A stretch of 64,000 nucleotides of DNA from Nocardia kruczakiae NBRC 101016 (GTDB lineage: Bacteria; Actinomycetota; Actinomycetes; Mycobacteriales; Mycobacteriaceae). The DNA lies in assembly GCF_001612965.1 (NCBI RefSeq), contig NZ_BDBL01000008.1, positions 62,001 through 126,000 of the forward strand, read 5' to 3'. Below, piece by piece: positions 38,460-46,286 of the stretch. The notes under the pieces are model-generated. The model worked only from the letters and a program-made list of their open reading frames with translations. It made no database searches and had not been told where the DNA came from. Positions within the stretch are counted from its first letter, which is position 1, and each line of letters begins with the position of its first letter. The position numbers and the translations under genes are program-made.

Positions 38460-38996
38460 ATGAGCGGGCAGCCCGAGCCGGCGCCCACACCGGCGCCGCC
38501 GTCCCGCGACGACCACGCCGACTGGGAGGAGATCTTCCACGGCAATGTCGACTGGGTGTACGCGCTGATGCTCGCGAAGGTGGGCGCCGCGCCCGACGCC
38601 GAGGAGCTGACGACGGAGGTGTTCATGACAGCGCTGGAAGCATCGCCCATCGGGGCCTCCCCCCTCGATGCGGAACCGTCGCGGATTCCCGCGCTGCTGC
38701 GCGATACCGCGCGCTCGGTGCTGGCCCGCTACTGGCTCTCACGGGTGGGCCGGGAAATCACCGCGATCGACGCCGAGTCGCCCGCCACCACCTCGGCCAC
38801 ACCGGCCGCGGCGGTCGGTGATCTGCTCGCCGAACTGCCGGAGCCCTATCGGCGCATCCTCGAATTGCGCTTCCTGCAAGGACTTTCGATACAGGACACC
38901 GCGGCGCGGCTCGGTGTCAGCGTTCCCGAGGCCGAGGCACGCCAGCGTCTGGCGTTGCGATCGGCCGCCCGTCCCGGATCAGGAGGCTCGCTGTGA
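38460..38996 (+). CDS. ECF-like RNA polymerase sigma factor (first of two)
   Basis: 178 aa with GAGAGGAGGG upstream. Region 2 is recognisable but divergent (FHGNVDWVYALMLAKVG then DAEELTTEVFMTAL); region 4 is clear (LPEPYRRILELRFLQGLSI then DTAARLGVSVPEAEARQRL). Between them is an Ala/Thr-rich linker. It overlaps the Rieske gene by 4 nt, the usual arrangement of an ECF sigma factor with its anti-sigma factor. The GTAACC-N7-TATCTA element upstream suggests autoregulation. Confidence 0.85.
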   Translation: MSGQPEPAPTPAPPSRDDHADWEEIFHGNVDWVYALMLAKVGAAPDAEELTTEVFMTALEASPIGASPLDAEPSRIPALLRDTARSVLARYWLSRVGREITAIDAESPATTSATPAAAVGDLLAELPEPYRRILELRFLQGLSIQDTAARLGVSVPEAEARQRLALRSAARPGSGGSL

Positions 38997-39685
38997 GCAG
39001 CAAAGACGTGGAGCGCTACGTCGACGACATCCTGGCCGGCCGCAGCCCGCGCGGTTTCCGGCCCGACGATGACGACGCCGCCCAGATCCGCGCCGCGATC
39101 GCGCTGCGGTCGGCCCGGACCGGTGCGGGCAGCCCGGACGAGGAGTTCATCGCCCGGCTGCACCATCGCCTGGCCGAGGACCTCGACGAGCCCGCCGCCG
39201 ATACGGGTGCGCGCACCCGGCGTCCCACCCGGCGCACCGTGCTGATCGGCACCTCGGTGGCCGCCGCGGCCGCGGCGGGCGGGGTGATCGACCACACGCT
39301 GCTGAGCGGATCCGGCGAGCCGAAAGTTCCCGCCGCACAGCAGACGCTCGTACCGTCGCACGGCACCTGGCAACCGGTCCTCGCCAGCACCGAACTTCCG
39401 GACGGGGCAACCGCGCCGTTCGAGCTCGGCGCGGTCAACGGCTTCCTCCGCCGCCGCGGCGGGGTCGTCTACGCGCTGTCGGGAATCTGCACCCACCAGG
39501 GGTGCAAGTTGTGGCTGGACGCCGCCGCGGCGCGCCTGCGCTGCCCGTGCCACTCGACCTCCTTCGGTTTCGAGGGCGAGGTCGTGACCCACGAACTGCC
39601 CCGCACGCCGGCTCCCCTGCCGCGGCTGCAGGTTCGTGAATCGAACGGCTCGATCGAGGTGTTCGCACCGGAGAAACCGGCGTGA
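38993..39685 (+). CDS. Tat-anchored Rieske iron-sulfur protein, candidate anti-sigma factor
   Basis: 230 aa. Residues 1-75 are soluble and helical (VERYVDDILAGRSPRGF, DEEFIARLHHRLAED). A twin-arginine motif TRRTVLIG and one helix lie at 80-99, so the N-terminus would stay in the cytoplasm. Residues 115-225 form a Rieske domain: CTHQGC (Cys166, His168) and CPCH (Cys184, His187) ligate the 2Fe-2S cluster, while Cys171 and Cys186 supply the usual disulfide. Overlap with the sigma gene suggests that the cytoplasmic part binds the sigma factor and the outer Rieske part senses redox state. The Rieske call is firm; the anti-sigma role is inference. Confidence 0.85.
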   Translation: MSSKDVERYVDDILAGRSPRGFRPDDDDAAQIRAAIALRSARTGAGSPDEEFIARLHHRLAEDLDEPAADTGARTRRPTRRTVLIGTSVAAAAAAGGVIDHTLLSGSGEPKVPAAQQTLVPSHGTWQPVLASTELPDGATAPFELGAVNGFLRRRGGVVYALSGICTHQGCKLWLDAAAARLRCPCHSTSFGFEGEVVTHELPRTPAPLPRLQVRESNGSIEVFAPEKPA

Positions 39686-39707
39686 CGGCGTGCGCGCCGA
39701 ACCGCGT

Positions 39708-39727
39708 GTAACCACACCCCGTATCTA
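39708..39727 (+). promoter_or_regulatory. Shared element GTAACC-N8-TATCTA upstream of the second sigma gene
   Basis: GTAACC (39708-39713), 8 nt, TATCTA (39722-39727); 46 nt before the ATG at 39774. Confidence 0.65.
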
Positions 39728-39773
39728 TCCCTGACAGGCGCGTGCGTCACCGGGCTGCAGGAGGGTGGTTGGG

Positions 39774-40346
39774 ATGGCAGGGCGATCCACGGCCGGGTCG
39801 CGGTCGCCGGAGGAGCCCGGACGCCGCGAGCTGCGGCTGGTACCGCAGGATCGCTATCCCAGCTGGGAAGAGGTGTACCGGGACAATGTCGGCTGGGTCT
39901 ACGGGCTGATCTTCTCGAAGGTCGGCAACACACCGGATGCGGAGGATCTCACCGCGGAGGTGTTCGTGGCCGCGTTGAAGCCGCTGCGGATCACCGCGAG
40001 CGTCGCCGAGGTGCGCGCCTATCTGCGGAGCACCGCCCGTACCGTGCTCGCCGGGCACTGGCGAGTGCGGATGGGCCGGGAGATCACGATCATCGACGAT
40101 GATATTCCGGACGAGACCGGTTCGGCGCCAATCGATTCCGCCGAGTCCCGCGCGCCGGAGCACGTGCGCGCGGTATTGAGCGAACTGCCCGAACGCTACC
40201 GCCGGATTCTCGAACTTCGTTTCCTGCAGGGGTTGTCGGTGCGCGAATCGGCCGCCGCACTCGCGATCAGCGTGGCCAATGCGAAGGTGCTGCAGCATCG
40301 GGCGCTGCGGGCGGCCTCGGAACTGAATATCGACCTCGGTCTGTAA
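39774..40346 (+). CDS. ECF-like RNA polymerase sigma factor (second of two)
   Basis: 190 aa from ATG at 39774, 9 nt after GGAGGG. Region 2 (YRDNVGWVYGLIFSKVGNTP, DAEDLTAEVFVAAL) and region 4 (LPERYRRILELRFLQGLSVR, SAAALAISVANAKVLQHRAL) closely resemble the first sigma factor, and GREIT[AI]ID is shared in the linker, so the two are paralogues. It has no adjacent anti-sigma gene of its own. Its stop codon overlaps the GTAACC of the next shared element. Confidence 0.88.
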   Translation: MAGRSTAGSRSPEEPGRRELRLVPQDRYPSWEEVYRDNVGWVYGLIFSKVGNTPDAEDLTAEVFVAALKPLRITASVAEVRAYLRSTARTVLAGHWRVRMGREITIIDDDIPDETGSAPIDSAESRAPEHVRAVLSELPERYRRILELRFLQGLSVRESAAALAISVANAKVLQHRALRAASELNIDLGL

Positions 40347-40362
40347 CCCGGTCACCTATCTA
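40343..40362 (+). promoter_or_regulatory. Shared element GTAACC-N8-TATCTA upstream of the cupredoxin operon
   Basis: GTAACC (40343-40348), 8 nt, TATCTA (40357-40362); 47 nt before the ATG at 40410, the same distance as at the second sigma gene. Confidence 0.65.
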
Positions 40363-40409
40363 TCGGTGAAGCCCCGCACTCCGCGGGAACCGGATGGAGG
40401 CCGGATCCG

Positions 40410-40883
40410 ATGCACCGACACCTCGTTCTGAATCGCACCGCCGCCGCGATGGCCGCCCTGGGCGTCATGACGCTGACGGCCTGCGCGACAACTGCCGACA
40501 AGGGCACGAGCCCACCCGCTCCCACCGTCCGCTCCGACGACCCCGGCCTGGGCATGACCCCGGGCGCACCCGCACCGATGCCGGACATGCCGGGAATGTC
40601 GAGCACACCCCGGACGCCGGCCGTCGCCGCCGGCCCGAACGCCGTCACCATCGATAATTTCGCCTTCGGCCCGCAGACCGTGAGCGTGAAGGCGGGCACC
40701 ACCGTGACCTGGACCAATCGCGACGAGGAACCGCATACGGTGGTGGCGCGCGACGGCTCGTTCCACTCCCCCGGAATGGGCACGGGGGCCACGTTCAGCT
40801 TCACCTTCGCCCAGCCGGGCACCTTCGCCTACTTCTGCTCGATCCATCCCTTCATGCACGCGACCGTGGTGGTGACCCCGTGA
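40410..40883 (+). CDS. Cupredoxin lipoprotein with Met-rich segment
   Basis: 157 aa. Lipobox TLTAC (Cys25); a linker with Met49, Met57, Met60 and Met63 in Pro-rich context that could hold Cu(I); then a plastocyanin/amicyanin-like domain with type 1 copper ligands His109 (EEPHTVVA), Cys143, His146 and Met149 (CSIHPFM). Likely a membrane-tethered periplasmic copper or electron-transfer protein. First gene of a three- or four-gene operon whose members overlap by 1-4 nt. Confidence 0.9.
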   Translation: MHRHLVLNRTAAAMAALGVMTLTACATTADKGTSPPAPTVRSDDPGLGMTPGAPAPMPDMPGMSSTPRTPAVAAGPNAVTIDNFAFGPQTVSVKAGTTVTWTNRDEEPHTVVARDGSFHSPGMGTGATFSFTFAQPGTFAYFCSIHPFMHATVVVTP

Positions 40884-41830
40884 CCGAACAACATCCGCAG
40901 CACACCGATCCGCGTGACCCGCACACCATGACCCGGCGGCAACTGCTCCGCCACAGCGCCTGGTTCGGCGCGGCGGTCGGACTGACCGTGGTCGGGGGCG
41001 AGGTCATCTCCCATGTGGCGGGCGCGGCCCCGGCCACATCCGAACGTCCCACCCTGCGCTTCGCGCAGATCAGCGACAGCCACATCGGATTCCAGGGCAC
41101 CGCCAACGCGAATGTCACCGACACCTTCACCGAGGCGATCGCTCAGGTCGATGCGCTCGGGTACACACCGGATTTCGTCATCCACACCGGGGACCTGACA
41201 CATCTGGCCACGCCCGCGCAATTCGATCAGGTCCGCCAGATGATGTCCGGGTTGTCCACGCCGCACATCTTCACCGTGCCCGGTGAACACGATTCGACCG
41301 ACGACGGCGGACAGCGATACCGCGACGTGTTCGGACAGGGCACCCGCGGTGACGGCTGGTACAGCTTCGATATCGCGGGCGTGCACGTCATCGGCCTGGT
41401 CAATACGCTCCACGCGCAGAACCTGGGTCATCTCGGGCAGGACCAGATCGACTTCGTCCGCAACGATGTGGCGGGATTGTCCGCAGACACACCGATCATC
41501 GTCTTCAGCCACATTCCGCTGTTCGCCATGTATCCCCAATGGGGTTGGGGCACAGACGATGCCGCGCAGGTCCTGAACCTGCTGCGGCGCTTCTCCTCGG
41601 TCACCTGCCTCAACGGCCATGTGCATCAACTCTTCACCAAGACCGAGGGAAACATCACCTTCTTCAGCGGGACGACCACCGCCTATCCCCTGCCACATCC
41701 CGGCGACGGGCCCGCGCCCAAACCGGTGACGTTGCCGGCCGGAAAACTGCACGACGCACTGGGAATCCGGGAAGTGAGCTACCAGCAGGGCCGGCAGCTG
41801 CTCGCGATCAAGGAGCAGACACTGCGATGA
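40880..41830 (+). CDS. Tat-exported metallophosphoesterase
   Basis: 316 aa from GTG overlapping the cupredoxin stop by 4 nt. Tat-type signal TRRQLLRHSAWFGAAVGLTV after a 16-residue n-region. Calcineurin-like motifs in order: ISDSHIG, HTGDLTH, PGEHD (family GNHD/E with Glu in place of Asn), FSHIPLF and NGHVH. It would be a binuclear-metal phosphatase or phosphodiesterase outside the membrane. The Asn-to-Glu change in the third motif is unusual. Substrate unknown; the link to the cupredoxin is by operon only. Confidence 0.9.
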   Translation: MTEQHPQHTDPRDPHTMTRRQLLRHSAWFGAAVGLTVVGGEVISHVAGAAPATSERPTLRFAQISDSHIGFQGTANANVTDTFTEAIAQVDALGYTPDFVIHTGDLTHLATPAQFDQVRQMMSGLSTPHIFTVPGEHDSTDDGGQRYRDVFGQGTRGDGWYSFDIAGVHVIGLVNTLHAQNLGHLGQDQIDFVRNDVAGLSADTPIIVFSHIPLFAMYPQWGWGTDDAAQVLNLLRRFSSVTCLNGHVHQLFTKTEGNITFFSGTTTAYPLPHPGDGPAPKPVTLPAGKLHDALGIREVSYQQGRQLLAIKEQTLR

Positions 41831-42216
41831 CCACGATCTCTCCCGCCCGGTCGCGGTTTCTCTCGCGCGTGGCGATCAGCGCCGGACTCGTCACCACCGG
41901 TGTCGTGCACACCCAACTCTATGGACGCGGCTACCGCTACATCGAATACGTGGGCCCGTCGTTCGCCATCCAGGCCGCCGCCGCCTTCGCGCTGGCCGCA
42001 CTGGTTCTCATCGGCCCCTGGACCCTGCGCGCGGCGGCTGCGGTGCTCAGCGCCGCCGCCCTGGGCGGCTTCGTGCTGTCGCGGACGATCGGGCTGTTCG
42101 GATTCACCGAAATCGGCTGGCAGCCGGCACCGCAGGCGATGATCGCCGTCGTCGCCGAGATCTGCACCCTCGCGGTCTGTCTGGCCTCGCTGTACCGGAG
42201 GCAACATCGCACCTGA
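41827..42216 (+). CDS. Small four-helix membrane protein in the cupredoxin operon
   Basis: 129 aa from ATG overlapping the phosphoesterase stop (ATGA). Four predicted helices (residues 14-28, 42-62, 68-85, 100-122) with little outside them; a GYRYIEYVGPSF loop lies between the first two. No family recognised. Its position suggests it anchors or exchanges electrons with the cupredoxin; that is inference. Confidence 0.75.
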   Translation: MTTISPARSRFLSRVAISAGLVTTGVVHTQLYGRGYRYIEYVGPSFAIQAAAAFALAALVLIGPWTLRAAAAVLSAAALGGFVLSRTIGLFGFTEIGWQPAPQAMIAVVAEICTLAVCLASLYRRQHRT

Positions 42217-43502
42217 TGTCGCGGCGCCGCACGGCGGACGGCAGGATGGCTCGGGTGCTGCGTAGTTTTCAGGTGACCAATCACCGATCCCTGGCCGAAC
42301 CACAGGAGCTCCGCCTGGTCTCGAGCCGGGCCGGAGCGCTGCCCGCGCCCGTCACCGCCGTGCACGGCGCGGCCGCCAGTGGCAAATCCGGTCTCGTCGA
42401 CGCACTGGCCCATATGCGCGACGCGGTCCTGCATTCGGTGACCGGCTGGGATCCCTACGCCGGACCGGTGCGCACACCGCATCTCGGATTCGCCGATCGG
42501 CCTTCGGAATTCGCCGCCACCTTCGTCGCGGAGGGCACGCCCTACACCTACGGGTTCCGCCTCGACAATGCCGATGTCACCGCCGAATGGCTGCATACGC
42601 ATCCGCACAACCGCAAACGCATCATCTTCGAGCGCGAGGGCGAACAGATCCGGATCGGGCCGATGTTCGAACCGGTTCGCTTCGGCATCAGCGCTCTCGT
42701 GCCGCTGGTGCGGCCGAATGCGCTGCTGCTCAGCCTGACCGGGCAGATGTATGCCGAGGCGCTGGTACCCGCCTATCGCTGGTTCTCCGCCCAGCTCGAC
42801 GTCCAGCGCGGGCCCGCCGACCCGCACCGCATCGCCGAGCGCCTCGGCGGCCACATCTCCCGCTCCGCGGACAACGCCGCACGGCTGCTGATGCTGCTGC
42901 GCTCGGCCGAACTGGGCATCGAAGATCTGCTGCTGGCCGAGAACGATCCGATGTACGCGGACTACCTGCGCGACATCGACGGTGAAATCGCCGGTATGGC
43001 AAAGGAATTGGATGCCTGCGCCGCATCGCCGGCACATGCGCTGCAGGTGCGCGAAACCCTCGGTGTGGAACCCGTCGCCCTCGAGCGCGAACTGAGCAAT
43101 CTACGCGCGGCCCGCGACACCCTCTACGCGCGGATGGTCGCCCGCCGCGGGGTCGGGCTCGGGGTGGTCCACGAGGGCATCGACGCCGCCTTCGACATCG
43201 CCGACGAATCCACCGCCACCCTGGCCCTGCTGCGGCTGCTGCCGACCGTCCTCGACGCGCTCGACACCGGCCGGGTCCTGGCGGTCGACGATATCGACAG
43301 CCATCTCACCGGCGACACCGCCGACCGTGTGATTCAGCTGTTCCAGAATCCGGAGACCAACTCCCGGGGCGCGCAGTTGATCTTCACCACTCGTAACCGC
43401 ACCCTGATCGACCGCGGCAACGGGCGATCGCAGTCCCGGCGCACCAAGGTGTGGCAGGTGCGCCGCACCTCGACCGGCACCAGCGAGATCACCTCGAACT
43501 GA
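42216..43502 (+). CDS. AAA/ABC-type ATPase (RecF-like, AAA_15/AAA_21 class)
   Basis: 428 aa; ATG shares one base with the previous stop, an internal ATG at 42246 is possible. VTNHRSLAEPQELRL and Walker A AAASGKSGLVDAL at the N-terminus, a long middle, then RVLAVDDIDSHLTGDTADRV (Walker B, Asp-Asp in place of Asp-Glu) and QLIFTTRNRTLIDR. This is the layout of solitary OLD-like or Abi-type ATPases that lack a nuclease domain. Whether it belongs with the copper genes or is a defence-type ATPase is open. Confidence 0.8.
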   Translation: MSRRRTADGRMARVLRSFQVTNHRSLAEPQELRLVSSRAGALPAPVTAVHGAAASGKSGLVDALAHMRDAVLHSVTGWDPYAGPVRTPHLGFADRPSEFAATFVAEGTPYTYGFRLDNADVTAEWLHTHPHNRKRIIFEREGEQIRIGPMFEPVRFGISALVPLVRPNALLLSLTGQMYAEALVPAYRWFSAQLDVQRGPADPHRIAERLGGHISRSADNAARLLMLLRSAELGIEDLLLAENDPMYADYLRDIDGEIAGMAKELDACAASPAHALQVRETLGVEPVALERELSNLRAARDTLYARMVARRGVGLGVVHEGIDAAFDIADESTATLALLRLLPTVLDALDTGRVLAVDDIDSHLTGDTADRVIQLFQNPETNSRGAQLIFTTRNRTLIDRGNGRSQSRRTKVWQVRRTSTGTSEITSN

Positions 43503-43557
43503 GCCATGCGACCGGCGGCACTCGAGGCTGTCCCGTTTGTCCGCCTAGCATGGAGGC

Positions 43558-43911
43558 ATGCTGCTGCAGATCGTGTTCATCGTGTTGATCGCCGGCGCGC
43601 TGGTCGCGCTGTTGATGAACTTCCGCGGCCGAGGCCGTTTCGGTGGATTCCAGCGCGCCCAGCTGGAGGCCGGGACGCTGCGCATCACCGGCGTGAGCCC
43701 GCGTCCGGCCGGCCAGGGCGAGCAGTTCGTGACGATCACCGGCACGCTGTCCGGCCCGAGCGTGCCCGCCGAGACCGTGTACGGGCGCTTCGCGTGGGAT
43801 GTCAACCAGTGGCCGTTCCCCGGCGAAGATCTGCCGGTCGCCTATCCACCGGGTAAGCCGCAGCACTGGCAGATCGGCCATCCGAACCCGGGGCCATCGG
43901 CAGGATTGTGA
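43558..43911 (+). CDS. Small membrane-anchored protein of unknown function
   Basis: 117 aa. One N-terminal helix (LLQIVFIVLIAGALVALLM) and a short beta-rich domain (LRITGVSPRPAGQGEQFVTI then TVYGRFAWDVNQWPFPG). TAGCAT ends 6 nt before the ATG, so the mRNA is probably leaderless. Resembles uncharacterised conserved actinobacterial proteins; function unknown. Confidence 0.75.
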   Translation: MLLQIVFIVLIAGALVALLMNFRGRGRFGGFQRAQLEAGTLRITGVSPRPAGQGEQFVTITGTLSGPSVPAETVYGRFAWDVNQWPFPGEDLPVAYPPGKPQHWQIGHPNPGPSAGL

Positions 43912-43932
43912 TCGAAGAGGCCCCACCGCGCC

Positions 43933-44982
43933 CTATTCGAAGGTGAGGGACTCCGGGTCGTCGGCGTAGGCGCGGGCCACCTCGCGGGACAGGTCGAGGG
44001 CGCGGCGGGCCCAGGTCAGTGGCGCGGCGCCCAGGCCGCAAGTGGGTGTGACCAGGATGCGGTCGGTGAGCGTGCGGCGCGGGAAGCCGAGGCGGTCGAC
44101 CAGACGCACGCCGGGCTCGGCGAGCCCTCGCCAGCTCGGCGGGGTCGGCGGAGCACTCGTCGGTACCAGGCCCACGGCGAGGTATTTGCCGGCGTCGAGG
44201 AGTTCACCGATGGCGTCGAGATTGCCGGTGGCGACGGTGGTCATATCGAAACCGATTGCGGCAGCGGCACTTCCGCGCAGGAACGGTAGCGGCGGTGGCG
44301 CGGCGCAGCAGTGGATCAGCACCGGACCGGTTTGGGCGGTCACGACCGTGTCGAGGATGGACAGCGCCTCCGGTTCGGGAACCGCGCGCACGGTATTCAG
44401 GACGCTGGCCCCGCGCAGACTGCCCTCCAAAACGGCACCCAGCGACGGTTCGTCCAGTTGCACGACGATATCCGCGCCGAGCCGCTTGCCGACCTCGGCG
44501 CCATGATTGCGCAGTCCCTCGGCCAGGGACTCCGTCAGATCGCGTACCGCACCGGAATCGGTGAGAACGCGATGACCGTTCGCCAGTTCGAGGTGCGCCG
44601 CCAGCGTCAGCGGGCCGACCGACTGCACCTTGACGGTACGGCCGGTTCCCGTCAGACCCGCTGTCTCCCAGATCTCTTCGAGAGCGTCCAGATCGGTACG
44701 GAGCAGATCGTGTGCGCGGCGCGCGGTCGACCCCGGGCGGGCGGACAGGCGATATCCCCGAGTGGTGGTGTCGAATTGCATGTCGACCAGCAGCGCCGAG
44801 GCGCGCCCGACCATATCCGAACCCACACCGCGAGCGGGCAATTCGGGCAGGTGGGCAAGCGCGGGCAACTCACCGACAATGGTGGCGGCGGCTTCGCGCG
44901 GATCAGTCCCCGGCCAGGAGCCGACACCGGTAGCCACGCCTGTGGGTATTCCCCGCCGGTCGCCGGATTCGTTGTCACTCAC
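43933..44982 (-). CDS. Methionine synthase/uroporphyrinogen-decarboxylase fold protein, Rv3015c-like
   Basis: 349 aa from GTG at 44982. The start region GVATGVGSWPGTDPREAA, HLPELPARGVGSDM, KVQSVGPLTLAAHLELANG, VQLDEPSLGAVLEG, LIHCCA and VTPTCGLG follow the C-terminal domain of cobalamin-independent methionine synthase, with zinc-type His/Cys residues (HCC, TCGLG). Stand-alone proteins of this kind are not proven methionine synthases. Syntenic with M. tuberculosis Rv3015c, between ligA and mnmA. Confidence 0.85.
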   Translation of the reverse strand: MSDNESGDRRGIPTGVATGVGSWPGTDPREAAATIVGELPALAHLPELPARGVGSDMVGRASALLVDMQFDTTTRGYRLSARPGSTARRAHDLLRTDLDALEEIWETAGLTGTGRTVKVQSVGPLTLAAHLELANGHRVLTDSGAVRDLTESLAEGLRNHGAEVGKRLGADIVVQLDEPSLGAVLEGSLRGASVLNTVRAVPEPEALSILDTVVTAQTGPVLIHCCAAPPPLPFLRGSAAAAIGFDMTTVATGNLDAIGELLDAGKYLAVGLVPTSAPPTPPSWRGLAEPGVRLVDRLGFPRRTLTDRILVTPTCGLGAAPLTWARRALDLSREVARAYADDPESLTFE

Positions 44983-45164
44983 GTGTGTCACCCGTTCTCG
45001 ATGGTTTGCGCCGGTGACGACGGATCGACCGACCCGGCTGACGCATCTTCCCAAACCGGCTCGACGCCCGTGGTCGCAGGCCGATCGGCGTGCTGCGCGT
45101 CCGCGGACCACACCGGCCCGGATCGGTCGACCGTCCGGCTACCGCGATCGGGGCACGACCGGCG

Positions 45165-46286
45165 TCACAGCACCGAGTCCGCGACCAGCTTCCCGGCTTC
45201 GTCGGCGCGCTCACGGCCGGTGCCGCTGATGGTGCCGCTGCCGATCACCCTGTCCCCCAGTGGATCCGGTAGGTACGCCACCACGGCCTGTCCGCGCGCC
45301 ACACCGGTCAGCGGCCGGCGCAACCGGGCGATCAACCCGCCGTCGACCGCCTCCACGATCGCGGGCGCGATCCCGCCGTGCGCCCGCACCTGCACGATGC
45401 AGTCGAACGGTGCGGCCGGTACTTCGCCGGAGGTCCAGACGGCTCGATCCGCATGCACGGTCCACACATTCAGATCCTCGGCGGGTCCCACCTGCACCGT
45501 GCCGGAATCGGGATCGATCTCGGTGACGTAGCGGGGCCGGCCGTCCGCGGCGGGGCCGGGCAGCCCGAGCCCCTTGCGCTGGCCGATCGTGAATCCGTGC
45601 ACGCCTTCGTGATCGGCCAGTTTGCGGCCGTCGCTGTCGACGATGGCGCCGGGGCGCACGCCGATCGAGGCGCCGAGGAATGCGCGGGTGTCGCCGGAGG
45701 GGATGAAGCAGATGTCGTGCGAGTCGGGCTTGTTCGCGACAGCGAGACCACGCTCGGCGGCCTCCTCGCGGATACGCGGCTTCGGGGTGTCACCGACCGG
45801 GAACATCGCCCGCGACAGCTGGTCGGCGGTGAGCACGGCCAGCACATAGGACTGATCCTTGTCGGCGTCGACGGCGCGGCGCAGCACACCGTCGGACAGC
45901 TGCGCGTAGTGGCCGGTCACCACGGCATCGAAACCCAGCGCGGCGGCACGGTCGGCCAGCGCCGAGAACTTGATCTTCTCGTTGCAGCGCAGGCACGGAT
46001 TCGGCGTCTCACCGGCCGCGTACGCGGCGACGAAGTCGTCGATCACGTCCTCTTTGAAGCGGTCGGCGAAATCCCAGACGTAGAACGGGATTCCGAGTAC
46101 GTCGGCGGCGCGGCGCGCATCGCCGGCGTCTTCTTTGGAACAGCAGCCGCGCGATCCGGTGCGCAGCGTTCCGGGGGTGGCCGACAGGGCCAGGTGCACC
46201 CCGACCACCTCGTGGCCGGCGTCGACCGCACGCGCGGCGGCCACGGCGGAATCGACGCCGCCACTCATCGCTGCCAGCACTCTCAT
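45165..46286 (-). CDS. mnmA: tRNA-specific 2-thiouridylase
   Basis: 373 aa. PP-loop [14 protein letters not shown] at the N-terminus, catalytic Cys pair in [12 protein letters not shown] and [10 protein letters not shown], and C-terminal beta-barrel domains ([14 protein letters not shown]). It puts sulfur on wobble U34 of tRNAs for Lys, Glu and Gln. Its ATG overlaps the stop of the cysteine desulfurase that supplies the sulfur (ATGA). Confidence 0.96.
   Translation of the reverse strand: MRVLAAMSGGVDSAVAAARAVDAGHEVVGVHLALSATPGTLRTGSRGCCSKEDAGDARRAADVLGIPFYVWDFADRFKEDVIDDFVAAYAAGETPNPCLRCNEKIKFSALADRAAALGFDAVVTGHYAQLSDGVLRRAVDADKDQSYVLAVLTADQLSRAMFPVGDTPKPRIREEAAERGLAVANKPDSHDICFIPSGDTRAFLGASIGVRPGAIVDSDGRKLADHEGVHGFTIGQRKGLGLPGPAADGRPRYVTEIDPDSGTVQVGPAEDLNVWTVHADRAVWTSGEVPAAPFDCIVQVRAHGGIAPAIVEAVDGGLIARLRRPLTGVARGQAVVAYLPDPLGDRVIGSGTISGTGRERADEAGKLVADSVL

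Noticed and set aside
38269-40362. Reading GTAACC...TATCTA as a classical ECF -35/-10 pair
   Set aside because: The gap is 7-8 nt instead of about 16-17, and no conserved box lies at the normal distance downstream; kept only as a shared element of unknown mechanism.
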